Source: Halicephalobus mephisto
Taxonomy: Eukaryota > Nematoda > Chromadorea > Rhabditida > Panagrolaimidae
Assembly: GCA_009193035.1 (NCBI GenBank)
Contig: SWDT01000058.1
Coordinates: 310,001 to 374,000 of the forward strand
Reading direction: 5' to 3'
DNA length: 64,000 nt
The notes under the pieces are model-generated. The model was not told where the DNA came from and made no database searches. It was given only the letters and a program-made list of their open reading frames with translations. Positions 12,752-24,250 of this stretch are shown here, one piece after another; within the stretch, counting starts at the first letter, position 1; the number at the start of each line of letters is the position of its first letter. A program made the translations under genes and the position numbers.

Positions 12752-13384
12752 CATTTGTTAAGATATATGGAAGATTGTGATTTGTACGTTCTAATAAAAG
12801 CTCGAGTATCTCTCCCTGCTCTCTCCACGACAAACCACAACAAAAATATTTTGCGAAAAGTAGCCAATATACAAAACCAGTTTCCGGACCATCTCTCCCT
12901 ACCCAGGTCAAGAGTGTTCTCTGATCAAGTAAGGTAAAAGATCGTTTAAAATACTCTACACTTCCAAATTACCCCATGGGGTATTTTCTGCAAATTTGGA
13001 AATTCTATGAACATGATTTTTGAGTTTCGTAATATATAATTTTCAATTTTAAAAGTACTTATAATAATAGTAATTTTAGATGATAATTTTTCGAAATTAT
13101 ATTAGACTTTTCCGTAAAAATGCACTTTTACAATGACCATCGACAGGCCTTCCGAAAGCTCGTCGTGTTTTGGAATAAATACACCGTTAAAAAATAAAAA
13201 AACAACGCGGATTGTTTTTGATAAAAAAGTTTATCCGGTTTTTTATTTTAATAAATTATAAACTTTTCTAGGAAGTCAGATTTTTTACAATGATAGAAAA
13301 AACGCGATTTTATCCAATTTATCTGTTTTAGAATCTAATGCAAGTTTTGAAACATTCTGAAACAATATATATAAAATTCTACGA
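12752..13384. other. Gene-free region
   Basis: A less AT-rich patch at 12.76-12.94 kb has an open frame of about 60 codons without family resemblance or clear splice sites. The rest is AT-rich with no supported feature. Confidence 0.35.
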
Positions 13385-13695
13385 TTTTGGTCCCAGCTGG
13401 AAAGTCCCAAAATTTCGCGTTGAAACAAATTTTGAGGATTTTACGAAATTTCACTTTTTATAATGACGTAATTTTGAGACTTTTTAGGGACACAAAAACA
13501 TGAATTTTCACATTTTTGGTCCCAACTGGAAAATTCTGAAATTTCGTGTTGAGACAAGTTTTTAGAAATCTTCCAAGAAATCTTTTAAATTTTTTATAAT
13601 GACGTAATTTTGAGATCTTTAGGGACACAAAAATATGAATTTTCTAACTTTTGGTCCCAACTGGAAAATTCCGAAATTTCGTGTTGGGACAAATT
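13385..13695. repeat. Tandem repeat, GGTCCCAACTGGAAAATTC core
   Basis: Three units at about 13388, 13507 and 13648 contain TTTGGTCCCAACTGGAAAAT and ATTTCGTGTTGAGACAA. This is the same family as 4.53-4.86 kb, with 119-141 bp spacing. Confidence 0.85.
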
Positions 13696-13699
13696 TCCA

Positions 13700-14362
13700 T
13701 AATTTTATGACAAAAAATTAATTTTTTATAATCTTCAAAAAAGTCGTGAAATTTCGAAAATGAAATAAATTCGAAATCCTAAAATTTTTGCCTCAAACGA
13801 AAACTATAAAAATCTTCATGACGATATATATTTCGAAACACCATAGATGCGTTTTTATTCCTACAATTTTGTATAATAAATCTAATCCTCATAACCTTTG
13901 AAATTCATTTAAAAAAAATTTTGTGTGTTCTTTGATTTTCAAAAATAAGGATTCATCTTAGATCATAGAAAACAATTTTAAATTTTCACGTAAAAACAAA
14001 AAAATTTCGTTTTTAACATTCAAAACAAATTAAAATTCTACAAAAATTTTTCGTTGAAATTAAATCATAAAAAAAATAAAAAAAATTTTTTCCAAAATTT
14101 AATTAAATTTTTATTTTTAAATAAAATTAAAAATTTATTGAAAATTAAATTTTTTTAAAAATTTGAATAACAATTTTATTATTTAAAAATATACTTTTTG
14201 TACTCTATCATATGTTCCTACATAACCGGATTATCCCCCTGATGATTTCATATGTTATTTTTAATCTAGATTAACTTCCTGACGAAATTTACATCTTTAA
14301 AATAAATAATTTACGTTATTTTGGAAACTGTAGTCTTTTCCGCTCGGAAATAAAGCTATATG
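13700..14362. other. Gene-free AT-rich spacer
   Basis: Long A/T runs dominate. No coding or RNA feature was supported. Confidence 0.4.
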
Positions 14363-14840
14363 ACATTTTTATTCAAAAAACTTCTGTTCCAAAAATATGT
14401 TTCAATTTTAGAATAAGATTTGAACAAAAAACGTTTATAATAGAGCAATCTGATCCGTAAATTCTGAATATGAAATCAGAATCAGAAGTTAATCTTCAGA
14501 ATCTTGGATTCTGGGTTATGTAACATTTTTATTCAAAAAACTTCTGCTCCAAAAATATGTTTCAATTTTAGAATCAGATTTGAACAAAAAGCATTTATAA
14601 TACAGCAATCTGATCCGTAAATTATGAATATGAAATCAGAATCAGAAGTTAATCTTCAGAATCTTGGATTCTGGGTTATGTAACATTTTTATTCAAAAAA
14701 CTTCTGCTCCAAAAATATGTTTCAATTTTAGAATCAGAATTGAACAAAAAATACATCTATTGATGTTATGAAACCCACAGATTCTGAATCTGAATTCAAA
14801 ATCAATAGTCAAGCTCCAGAATCCAGGATTCTGAAGACTA
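14363..14840. repeat. 160-bp tandem repeat, three copies
   Basis: ACATTTTTATTCAAAAAACT starts at 14363, 14523 and 14683, an exact 160-bp period. Units carry CTTCTGCTCCAAAAATATG and a tail of ATTCTGAATATGAAATCAGA and CTTCAGAATCTTGGATTCTG. The tail words reappear once near 18.47-18.54 kb, inside the GPCR gene. Confidence 0.9.
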
Positions 14841-15202
14841 ATCTTCAATTCTAAGAACATTTAAAATTTCATTTTCGAATTTCATAAAAAAGTAGAATTT
14901 TTTAAAAATACTTTTTATTTTTAAATAAAAATTGTAAAAGTTGGAAAATAGATACTTGGGACGCAGATGTCTCAGCACGAAAAATAAACCTACACTGATG
15001 ACGTCAGAGAATCTCGATCTTGAAACACGTGAAAATCGAAAACAACACGAGAAAGTTTCAAAAACTGAAAAACATCCCAAAATGGAAAAATTAAAATACA
15101 ATTTATTTAAAATTCATATATTTCTTAATTGAGCAAATTGCACTAAAGACACTAAAATTTCGAAAGCACAACAAATCAGTAAAATTACAAAAATGATAAA
15201 AT

Positions 15203-15745
15203 TACAGTATCCAGCTGTAACTTGGAAAATTACAGTAACTGATTGTAATTCGGAGAATTTACAGTATCTTACTATAATTTAGAATATTACAGTATCCGGC
15301 TGTAAATTGGAAAATTACAGTATCCTACCATAACTTGGGATATTACAGTAACCGACTGTAGCTTGAAATTTTACAGTACCCAACTATATCTTGAAAAAGT
15401 ACAGTATCTTAGTAAAATCGGAAAAATTACAGTATCTTATTAGGACTTGGAAAACTACAGTATCTTCCTATATCTTGAAAAATTACAGTATCTTACTGTA
15501 ATTTAGAATATTACAGTAACCGACTGTAGCTTGAAATTTTACAGTACCCAACTATATCTTGAAAAAGTACAGTATCTTAGTAAAGTTGAAAAAATTACAG
15601 TATCTTATTAGGACTTGGAAAACTACAGTATCTTCCTATATCTTGAAAAATTACAGTATCTTATTGAAATTGAAAAAATTACAGTAATCGACTGTAGCTT
15701 GAAACTTTACAGTACCCAACTATGACTCAGAAAACTACAGTACAC
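15203..15745. repeat. Dense ACAGTA array
   Basis: Around twenty short units of 27-30 bp have the form ATTACAGTATC...(T)TGAAA, for example TTACAGTAACCGACTGTAGC and ACAGTACCCAACTATATCTT. A larger block of about 120 bp is duplicated (15.35-15.47 versus 15.51-15.63 kb). ACTGTA and TACAGT are inverted, so the units can pair. The word occurs singly across the whole window. Confidence 0.85.
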
Positions 15746-16233
15746 TTTGATGGAAATCTGATAATTATTTTTAAGTGGTTTCTAAGTACAAAAACCCAAA
15801 TTTCGAAGAAAACTTAAAAATATAAATTTAATAAGGAAGTCGAAAAAATCGTTTTTAAAAGTCACAAGTTTTTTAAAATTCAAAAAATAAAACTGGTTTC
15901 TTATTGATTTTTAAATTTTTATAATTCTTTAAAATTAATTTTTATAATTCTTTAAAATTAATTTTTTAATTTTCTTCGAGAATTTTGCCGGATAAAAAAT
16001 TAACCAATTTCGGTCCCGACGCGAATTTTTGGAATTTATTTTTAATGATTTTTGAATATTTTTATTTTTACATATCCGATTATAAAAAAATATAAAATTA
16101 AAAAAAATCTAAAAAGTCTTCAAAAACCGGCAAAAATAGTGTTTAACCCTAGTGTGAGGATCGTTCGTGTCAGGACCGAAATTAACCAACTTGACCTGCC
16201 CCTTTAAGCTATGTCTATCTGATATCTGGATTT
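15746..16233. other. Gene-free region downstream of the GPCR gene
   Basis: AT-rich sequence on the 3' side of the minus-strand GPCR. It contains TTCGTGTCAGGACCGAAA near 16.17 kb, a single copy of the GGTCC/GTC core seen elsewhere. No gene signal. Confidence 0.4.
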
Positions 16234-19200
16234 TCAAAGAAAAACCTCTCCTCCTTCTTGTTTGACGACGATTCTTTGGTCCTGATTCCCCTCTGTGTCG
16301 TTGCAGGCGATGACGCTGAAGTCGCTTCCGGATTCAGACTCCACTTCCTTCTTGAGGATGATCTTCTCCCTGCTCCCCTTGGGGTACTTCAGCAGGAGCT
16401 CAGTTATCCTGACCAGCATGGGGGCATAGGGGGAGTTGGAGGTGGTGGAACTGAGGTCTTCTTTGTACTTGTCCTTCGAAACGAGGTTTTTACAGAAGTC
16501 TTTGAATTCGTTCAGAAGACTCGGCTGACACATGACGTAGATCGGCAATCTAAGTGCTCCAGCAAGGATCGTCGCTATCGAAATCTAAAAAACAAACATT
16601 ACATAGAAATTGATCCAAAAATTGAATTTTATGAAAACTCCATATATCAACTCGGTAAAAAATTCAATTTTCATATATCAACTCGGTAAAAAATTAATTT
16701 TCATATATCAACTCAGTAAAAAATTTGATTTTCATATATCAACTCGGTAAAAAATTCAATTTTCATATATCAACTCAGTAAAAAATTTGATTTTCATATA
16801 TCAACTTCAACTTTTAGAAAGTTTCAAATAAAAAATCAATATTACATCGAAATAATATATGAAAGTTGGATTTGAGAACTATGTATTAATTTCGAAGTTC
16901 ATATATGAAATTTGATTTTTGTCTAAAGTTTACATACGGATATTAGAAATTAGTTGAAAATAACAGGAATTTTAAAATCGATCGAAAATAATATGTGAAA
17001 TTTTGATTTTGGATTAAATTTCCATACAAAAACACTTACCAAATCAACTCCAAAAGTATACAGTCCATAGAAATCTTGCGATAGACTCTTCATGTCTATG
17101 TACTCCCAAATAGTAAAAATAACATTAAAAATATTAGAAAACAAATAAGTAGAAGCAAGTAACAAGAGGGTTCTAGTAGCTGCTCTCACTCTGCTCTGAA
17201 AATCAACAATGACGTCATCGATATAAAACTCCAAATCCAGACAATCGTTAAATTTCGGAAAAACTTAATTTAGTAAAAAAACCAAAAAATACGAATCTAG
17301 GGAAACAGATTTTCAAAAATAAAAATAAATTTTAAATAAAATTTTAAAAAATAACTTTTCTAAAAAAATTTAAAAAATAACTTTTCTGAAAAAATTTAAA
17401 TTTTAAAAATAATTTTAAAAGTTCAAATTTTAATTTTAAATAAAATTTAAAAAATAACTTTTCTGAAAAAACTTTAATTTTAAAAATAATTTTAAAAATT
17501 CAAATTTTAATTTTAAATAAAATTTACTTTTCTCTGGACTTCGCTGAGTTTTTCGTGGAGGATCTTCGCAAAAGCACTCTTCTTCAGAACGTAGACGATT
17601 CTGGCGTTGATGAAGAAAAGCAAGAAGAAGGGTAGGAGTACGGTAACGATGCTTCTGAACCATAGTCTCCAGACGAGGTTGTAGATTCTGTTCGTTGCGA
17701 AATCCGAAAGGGACAGAGAGTACTCGGACATGGTCCCGATGCACTTCGGGATGACTTCGATCTGGAATAATTTGCTTCAATTTTTTAAATAATTAATAGA
17801 CTTCTTTGAAGCAGTGTGATGACGTGAGAGATGAAAGACATAAAAGTTTCTTATTCATCCAAAAAATAACAAAATTAAGCAAAATAATAATAATAAATAT
17901 TAATCAACTAGTCAACACTCGATCTGTCGTATAGACAATTGCGTGAAATATCTATTTCAAACATTTTTATTCCAATTATTTCTATTTTGAAAATTTCTAT
18001 TTCAAACATTTCTGTCCCAATCATTTTTATTTCAAATATTTCTGTCTCGATTATTTCTATTTCAAAAATTTTTATCCTGATCATTTTTATTTCGAATATT
18101 TCTATCCCGATTATTTTTATTTCGAAAATTTCTATTTCAAAAATTTCTCTCCCAAAAATTTCTATCCCGATCATTTCTATTTCAAACATTTTTATTCTGA
18201 TCATTTCTATTTCGAATATTTCTATTTCAAACATTTTTATTTTAAAAATTTCTGTCCCGATTATTTCTATTTCGAAAATTTCTATTTCAAACATTTCTGT
18301 CCCAAATATTTTTATCCCGAAAATTTATATTCCAATTTCTATATCTTTAAAAATTAAAAATGTTTCCAAACAATTTCATATCTATTATATAGAATTTTAA
18401 AAATCATTTTAAATAAGGTTTTATTTTTTATATTTTTGATATAAAATATCAAATATCTTTAAAGTCCAGAGTCAGTCTTCAGAATCTTGGATCTGAAGAT
18501 TAGTTATTGGTTTTGATTTCAGATTCAGAATCTACGGCTTTTATTACATCATTATAAGTATTTTTCAGTTCTGATGCCAGAGTTGAAATATAAATGTTTA
18601 GGACAGAAATATCCGAGGCACTAGTGTCTCAGCACGGCGCATACAGTATACCCACTCTCCAACTTAGAGGACATTTCCCTCCGAGACCTGATTTGCTCAC
18701 GCAATAACCACTTAATAAATCGACATAACAATAGCAATCAAAGTAACTCTAGGGAATACTGTACTGTTAGTTATGGTCTCTTAAATATTCGTGTATACTG
18801 TAGATATATAACCATCGATTTTAGAGGGCTAGATACCCCGTGCAGCCTAGGTTTAGAAGTTCCTAAATCACCTAGAATACGGATCCAGAAAATTAACTAA
18901 AAACTCCCGTGCGATTTCGAAATAACCCAAACCCAAAATTTCAGGTTACTGTAATTTTTGAAAAGTTCCGAAATTCTTTCGAAACGATTTCGTAAGACCT
19001 TTAATTTCGAGTTTTTACAATACATATTGATTTCGAAATAATTTAAAATTACGAAATGATTCAAATCCAAAATTACAAGTTACTGTAATTTCTAAAAAGT
19101 TAGGTTTTTGATTTTTAAAATATTACGAAATTATCACTCACTTTGAACTCCAAAGCCAGGGTCAGTTTGGCGAACACTCCTATCAGAATCGCCCCAACTC

Positions 19201-20095
19201 CTATCTGCTTCCGGAATTTGTGGAGAAATCTGGCTTTTTTGGAGTTTACTGTAATACAGTATCTTTCGAAAGAAGCCGCAACGATCAGGAAACTTGACGA
19301 CGATATTGCCACGTGCGAAACTGAAAAAAATCAAATTTTAAAAATCAAAAAAGTCAAGTTTCAAAAATCGAAGATTATTTTTCTGCATGGAGGTCTGTAA
19401 AAAGATCAACATCGGAATCAAAAGTAAAATTTGCACTTTGCTTGCAATTTTTGGGCAGATTGGCTGGTATTTTTATATTTTTATTTTCGAAAGTTTGAAA
19501 TAAAAGTAAAATTTGCACTTTGCTCGCAACTTTTGGGCGGACTGATTTGTTTAATTTTTGCACGAAAATTGGACTTTAACTTTTGTTAATAATGATAATT
19601 TTGAAGAAAAATAAAAAAATTATTTTCAAAGATTGGTGTAAAATTATTCTAAAAAGTTGCGAAATCACAAAGAAGGTCAGTGGGGTCGTTGCGAGACTCA
19701 CTCGTGATCATGGGGATCATGTAGGTGAACCAAGCCCTCAGGAGCACCAGACTCTGGTAGTAGTCCAGCCACAACCCCACACTCATGAGCGGGATGTAGG
19801 CCATCGCAATGAAGATGTCACAGAACGCCAACAGCAACAGGTAGAAACTGTGTGAATTTCTGTGTTGTCGAGAACTCGCGAAAAGACAAAAAAGAAAACA
19901 ATTTTCGACGAAACTGATGATGGCTACCGAAGTCCCGAACACGGACACCAACCAGAACCGGCCTTCAAGGTAGAGAGGAGGGGTGAATTGACAGGGGTCC
20001 GGGGTCTCGGGGATCGAGTCATTCAGAAGAGGTTCCGGCGTCATCCAGGTGAGGACACCGCGAAGTGGACGGACTGGGTCTGGAAAGCACCACAT
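16234..20095 (-). CDS. Class A peptide GPCR, nematode FMRFamide-receptor-like (5 exons)
   Basis: A seven-transmembrane receptor, presumably in the plasma membrane of neurons or their targets, binding an unidentified peptide. Exons (5' to 3'): 20095-19702, 19320-19142, 17761-17528, 17195-17040 and 16584-16234, about 437 residues; phases agree at every junction. An extracellular tail with an N-x-S site (LNDSIP) precedes TM1 and TM2. Exon 2 starts in TM3 and ends it with SFERYCITV, a variant of the DRY motif, then TM4. Exon 3 gives loop 2 with a Cys and TM5. Exon 4 starts with basic RVRAATRT and TM6. Exon 5 gives TM7 with LRLPIYVMCQP in place of NPxxY and an acidic/basic tail. The first ATG follows TTTTTTTACAG by two bases. 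Intron 2 carries a 15-bp satellite. Closest class by feel is FRPR/NPR-type; the exact ortholog is not assigned. Confidence 0.88.
16640..16810. repeat. 31-bp tandem repeat in the last GPCR intron
   Basis: About six copies of CATATATCAACTCGGTAAAA followed by AATTCAATTTT start near 16641, 16672, 16702, 16733 and 16764. They sit in the intron between GPCR exons 4 and 5. The CATATAT word also occurs in the introns of both PPxY genes. Confidence 0.88.
17945..18341. repeat. 15-bp minisatellite, about 26 copies, in GPCR intron
   Basis: Units alternate around ATTTCTATTTCAAAC, ATTTTTATCCCGATC and ATTTCTGTCCCGATT with almost no length variation. As 15 is a multiple of three, both strands stay open: a five-residue FEIEI-like repeat on minus, ISNIS/ISIPI-like on plus. 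It lies inside intron 3 (17,762-19,141) of the GPCR, so I treat it as non-coding. Confidence 0.9.
18342..19141. other. Remaining GPCR intron sequence
   Basis: Contains a diverged copy of the 14.4-kb repeat tail (GAATCTTGGAT near 18.48 kb) and CTAGTGTCTCAGCACG near 18.62 kb, which resembles GATGTCTCAGCACG at 14.97 kb. No additional exon was seen. Confidence 0.4.
19425..19560. repeat. TGC-family repeat, locus 2 (two units)
   Basis: TTTGCACTTTGCTTGCAATT and TTTGCACTTTGCTCGCAAC, each followed by TTTTGGGC.GA, are spaced about 82 bp. They match the CTGCA..TTGCTTGCAA core of the 2.1-kb and 46.4-kb arrays. They lie in the first intron of the GPCR gene. Confidence 0.75.
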
Positions 20096-20097
20096 TA

Positions 20098-20107
20098 CTG
20101 TAAAAAA
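20098..20107 (-). promoter_or_regulatory. Putative trans-splice acceptor of the GPCR mRNA
   Basis: On the minus strand TTTTTTTACAG stands two bases before the chosen ATG at 20095. A strong acceptor at the very start of a nematode coding region suggests spliced-leader addition. An upstream non-coding exon would look the same. Confidence 0.45.
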
Positions 20108-20159
20108 ACATTTTCCGCGAAAAATCCGAAAATTCAATCAAATTGTAAAAAAATATAGA

Positions 20160-21058
20160 AAACATTAAAAATTTAAAAATCATTTTTAAAAATTAATTTT
20201 TTTTTAAATTTTTGAAAAAATTAAAAACATTAATTTCAGATTTCTACAGTATCCTGGGAGACTTCAAGAGCTTCGAAAAAGTCCCGAAATTTCGAATAGG
20301 ATTATTTTAGAAAAAAATAAAAATTAATTTTGTTAAAAATTTTAAAACTTTCACATTTGGACTGAAAATCAAAGAACTTGATACTTTTGAGGTCTTACGT
20401 GGTTTCCAAATCATGTCAATTTATAAAACTTCCTTGTCACGGAATTCCGAAAATTTATCCAAACATGAATTTCAAAACGTTTCTGATGAAACCAACAAAC
20501 TAAAAATGTCAAAATTATGTAGTTTGATAAAATTCCGAAATTAAATTTGAAAAAAAATTTAATCTTGAAAGTTTGAAAAAATATCTCAACAAAAATTTTT
20601 CAAGTTTTCCAGTTAGGACCAGAAATAGTAGGATTTGAGATACATGTGATCCTACAAGTTTTCAGGATTATATTTTTTCCAAAAAATAAACATATTTGTT
20701 ACAAAATTAGAAAAATTTGTTTTAACACGAATTTTTAAAACTTTCCAGTCGAGACCAAAAGTTAAAAAATTTGATGCATATTTAGTTTTAAAAAGTTTTA
20801 AAACTATATAAACATAAAAAATAGAACTTTTTTGTCGTGAAATTCTGACAAATATTTCGAGAAGAATATCTGCAAGATTTGAGTCGAAATAAAATGCTGA
20901 AATTTAACGTGGATATTTTAAGTCCCAAGAGCACCAAGTAGATTCGAAAAACGATAGTGAGGGAGTTCATCGAAAAAGGCTGTTTCATTTTTAGATGCAA
21001 AAATTGAAAAAAAATCTACATTAAGACCACCACAATCTCCAAAATAATCGTCAAACAT
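20160..21058. repeat. Gene-free region with reverse-strand GGTC/GTTGAGAC repeats
   Basis: At 20.56-20.77 kb two units read, on plus, CAAGTTTTCCAGTTAGGACC and AACTTTCCAGTCGAGACCAA, the reverse complement of the 4.5- and 13.4-kb repeat core. The remainder is AT-rich without gene signal. Confidence 0.6.
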
Positions 21059-21207
21059 GTACAAAAAAAAAGTAATTTTTGACTCAGTAAAAAATGGAAA
21101 TCGTCATTATTAAGTTATAATTTCGATAACAAAAATCAAATATTTATAGAAAATGTGACGATTTTGTCACATTTAATAATTATTAAAAAAATTACAATTT
21201 TTTGTGT
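21059..21207. mobile_element. Short TIR element (MITE family B), copy 1
   Basis: About 150 bp bounded by ACAAAAAAAAAGTAAT and ATTACAATTTTTTGTGT. The interior has TCGTCATTATTAAGTTATAA and AAAATGTGACGATTTTGTCA. It is the more diverged of two adjacent copies and has no coding capacity. Confidence 0.65.
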
Positions 21208-21308
21208 TAGGAGATATTTTTGAATAGTGATTTTCACAAATAATAAATTTTAAATAGTGACTAGAAAACCCTGATTAATTTCGAAATAGACACTATCCGA
21301 AATCTCTA

Positions 21309-21475
21309 CACACAAAAAAGTTATAAATTTTAGTACAGTAATATATATAAACCGTCACTATTAAGTTAGAATTTCGTCACAAAAATCAAACATTCATAAA
21401 AATGTGACAATTTTGTCATGTTTTCGTCACATTTCGCAATTGTTACGAAACCAAAAATTACGCTTTTTGTGTGTG
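21309..21475. mobile_element. Short TIR element (MITE family B), copy 2
   Basis: About 167 bp with ends CACACAAAAAAGTTATAA and AAATTACGCTTTTTGTGTGTG. The interior CCGTCACTATTAAGTTAGAA and TTCGTCACAAAAATCAAA aligns with copies at 21.06 and 33.52 kb. There is no open frame, and no target-site duplication could be fixed by eye. Confidence 0.75.
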
Positions 21476-21639
21476 GATTAAACACAAATCCACGTCAACA
21501 CTATGAAATTTTTCATCCCAAAAAACATACATCAACCGTAATCCCGAAAGGTCATTGTGCTATTTGTTTTTTGAAACTTCAAAAATCGCGTGAATTCAAA
21601 GAACTAAAAACATTTAAAAATAAAAAAACAGAGTTCTAA

Positions 21640-22401
21640 AAACCAGTCAAGTGAGAAGTTCTCGTGGTTCCAGATTACCACGGTCTGGATTAAGTCAGAA
21701 ACGTTAAACTTGGTCTGAAGACTCGAAAGCAGAAGACTGGAATCTCAATGAAGGCTTCAAAATAAAAATAAATAAAAAAACAAATTAATTTTAAACTGTT
21801 TTGACGATTTCGAAATTAACCAATGAGTATCTGCTTTAAAAGCTGTAGAATTTCATCGGAGCTATTAAACTACTTCAGAACCCAATGAAAAATTCTGAAA
21901 ACTGAAGAATTTTATAAAAAATTAGAGATGATTCAAAATCTCAGGAAATTTTGGAATTTTCTAGAATCTCGTGGAAAATTCTGAAAATATTAACTGTAAA
22001 GTAGAAGATTCTAAAATCTTCTAGAATTCCAAAAAAATTTCTAAAATCCAATGAATAGTTCTAAAAATTTCTCGGATTTCGTAGAAGCTTCTATGGTCTG
22101 ACGAAACAAAGTAAAAAAACCGAATTTTCTAACAATATCATGGAAATTTCAAAAGCCTTCCAAAATCTAATAAAAGCTTCTAGAAATTTCTAAAACTCCA
22201 TCAGAGCTTCAGAAGCCTTCCAGAATTTCCTCAGAATCTTCGAAATTTCCCATAATCCATCAGAAAATTTAAAATAAAAATTTAAAATTTAAATATTTTT
22301 CACAACATCCAGGAACTTCATTTTCAAAAAACTCCATGTCTAAAAATATTTTTTTTACAATAGTATAAGTTGTTCAAAAACAGACAACTCCATCCTGTGG
22401 A
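21640..22401. other. Gene-free region
   Basis: Holds loosely repeated TTCTAGAATTTC/AGAAGCTTC words over 21.85-22.26 kb (a diverged simple array) and no coding signal I can support. Confidence 0.35.
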
Positions 22402-22605
22402 ATGCCCGAACTAAATTTGAACAATCTTAGGTTCTTAGAGGACGAGAAAACGAGAGCTTTACATTTATTTCTGGATGCAAAACATGGATGGCCATTGGCG
22501 ACTCAGCATTTCAGACTCGGACGCGAGGAATCCAGTGACGTCAGAAGAATGAAAAAGACTGGACTGCTGAGTCTTATTTGTGGATGGCAGAAAGGGATTT
22601 ACTGA
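22402..22605 (+). other. Unassigned GC-richer open frame (67 codons)
   Basis: A short ATG-initiated frame in a segment with clearly higher GC than its flanks. Composition is protein-like (LHLFLDAKHGWPLATQH), but there is no family I recognise and no convincing splice partner. It may be a fragment of a transposon or an isolated exon. Confidence 0.18.
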
Positions 22606-22685
22606 CCAGCAAGTGAAAAAAAATGATGAGGTAATGAATTGTTATTTTTTAGATGCCAAAGCAGTTTCCAGCGATCAAAAATCAG

Positions 22686-22955
22686 AGTGGATAGTGACTT
22701 CAAGGAGCAATTACTCTCACATTACAGTCACTATCCAAATTCCTCATTGCAAAAACTAATAAAAATAAAAATTAATTTTAATAAAATATTAGGATAGTGA
22801 CTGAAAAAAATTATAAAAAAGTAAACTCAGTCATTATCCATATTCCATATTAGAGAAGTTTGTAAAAATTAAAATTAATTCTAATAAAATATTAGGATAG
22901 TGACTGAAGAGAAAAATAATACGATAAATTGAGTCACTATCCAAATCATTTAATG
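22686..22955. repeat. TAGTGACT hairpin repeats, locus 2
   Basis: Three hairpin units: GTGGATAGTGACT...CAGTCACTATCCA, then AGGATAGTGACTG...CAGTCATTATCCA, then AGGATAGTGACTG...GAGTCACTATCCA. Loops are 25-30 bases. Confidence 0.85.
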
Positions 22956-23814
22956 AAGTAATTTATAAATATTAAAAATTACGTTTAATAAAAATAAAAA
23001 AATAAAAAATAAGAAATAAAAAATAAAAAAAATAAACAAAAATTAAAATAATAATTTACTCACTACCAAAACTACTCATAAATTCTATTGGTGAAATTAC
23101 TTTTTTATGTTAACCGGAAAACTTCCTAATAACCTATTCTCAGGACCCTATTTATCAAACCAGCTGGAACCCAAATTTGCACCCTTGACGTTCGACAAAA
23201 AATTGACTAAAGCAAAAACACGAAATTCCAAAAAAGTGGTTTTTAGCTCGAATTCCAGCTTTATTATTTAACAAAACCAAAGCTCCCTAATAAACCCGTG
23301 AGAACCCGGTTCAGACCACATTGCAACAAACAAGAGGATCCTAAAACCTTTTCGAAAACTAAAAAAACTACTTTATACTTTGTTTACTTTTGTAAATTTA
23401 CAACTGTCTCGACGCGAAAAACCGACATAAAGTTCAAAAAACAGCAATCCGATGACTTCATTTGTCTTCGAAATTTCTGCAAAGTGTTTTCGAAATAAAT
23501 TTGCCAAAAATTGAGTTTGAGGATTGACCGAGGGATAAACCAAATGCCCACATGGGTAATCCAGGCTATTTTTGGGAAATCTCATGATGCTATTTTGAGA
23601 AACCAAAAATTGTATATTTATATGGTAAGACAAAACACAAAATTTAAGCAGTAATTTCGAGACAATGTGGATAAACAAAAAATACGTAGGTTGTTATCCA
23701 ATTAGATGGGAAATTTGATAAAGGTTGGTGAAAAACAAAGTAGATTATAAACAGCTCGAAAAAGTTCTATAATGAGAATTTGCACAAAATCCAGAAGTTC
23801 AAAGAAATCATCTT
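22956..23814. other. Gene-free region
   Basis: AT-rich sequence plus a mixed-composition stretch at 23.3-23.7 kb with short open frames on both strands. None shows a domain or splice context. Confidence 0.35.
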
Positions 23815-24250
23815 TTCAGTTACTATCCAAGGAAACTATTAGAAAATTTTTAATAAATAAAAATCAGCTCTGTAAATTGCGAGGATAGTGACTGATAAAA
23901 ACAATTTTCAGATGGTTGTTAAACACTATCCAGAACTATTATCAAAGATGTCATTTGTACTGAAAAAATTATTCTAATATCGAACTTGGATAGTGACTAA
24001 AGTGGACACTTTATTATTCCAGATAGTCACTGTCCAAAAATACTATTGGAAATTTAAAAAAAAATTAAAAATCAGTTTCACAAATTGCGAGGATAGTGAC
24101 TGATAAAAACAATTTTCAGATGGTTGTTAAACACTATTTAGAACTATTATCAAAGATGTCATTTGTACTGAGAAAATAATTCTAATGTCGAACTTGGATA
24201 GTGACTAAAATTGAGCGTTTCCTGTCCCGGAAGTCACTGTCCAGTTTTCC
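23815..24250. repeat. TAGTGACT hairpin repeats, locus 3 (about 230-bp duplication)
   Basis: TTGCGAGGATAGTGACTGAT appears near 23,877 and again near 24,086, with AAACACTAT... and AACTTGGATAGTGACTAAA following in both. A block of about 210 bp is therefore tandemly duplicated, each carrying inverted TAGTGACT/AGTCACT words. Confidence 0.85.

Noticed and set aside
16258..16689. Plus-strand 143-codon open frame
   Set aside because: Antisense to GPCR exon 5, whose minus-strand reading has TM7 and correct splice phase.
17908..18400. Ile-rich proteins of 128-153 residues on both strands
   Set aside because: A 15-bp satellite in an intron keeps both strands open; no start context or family.
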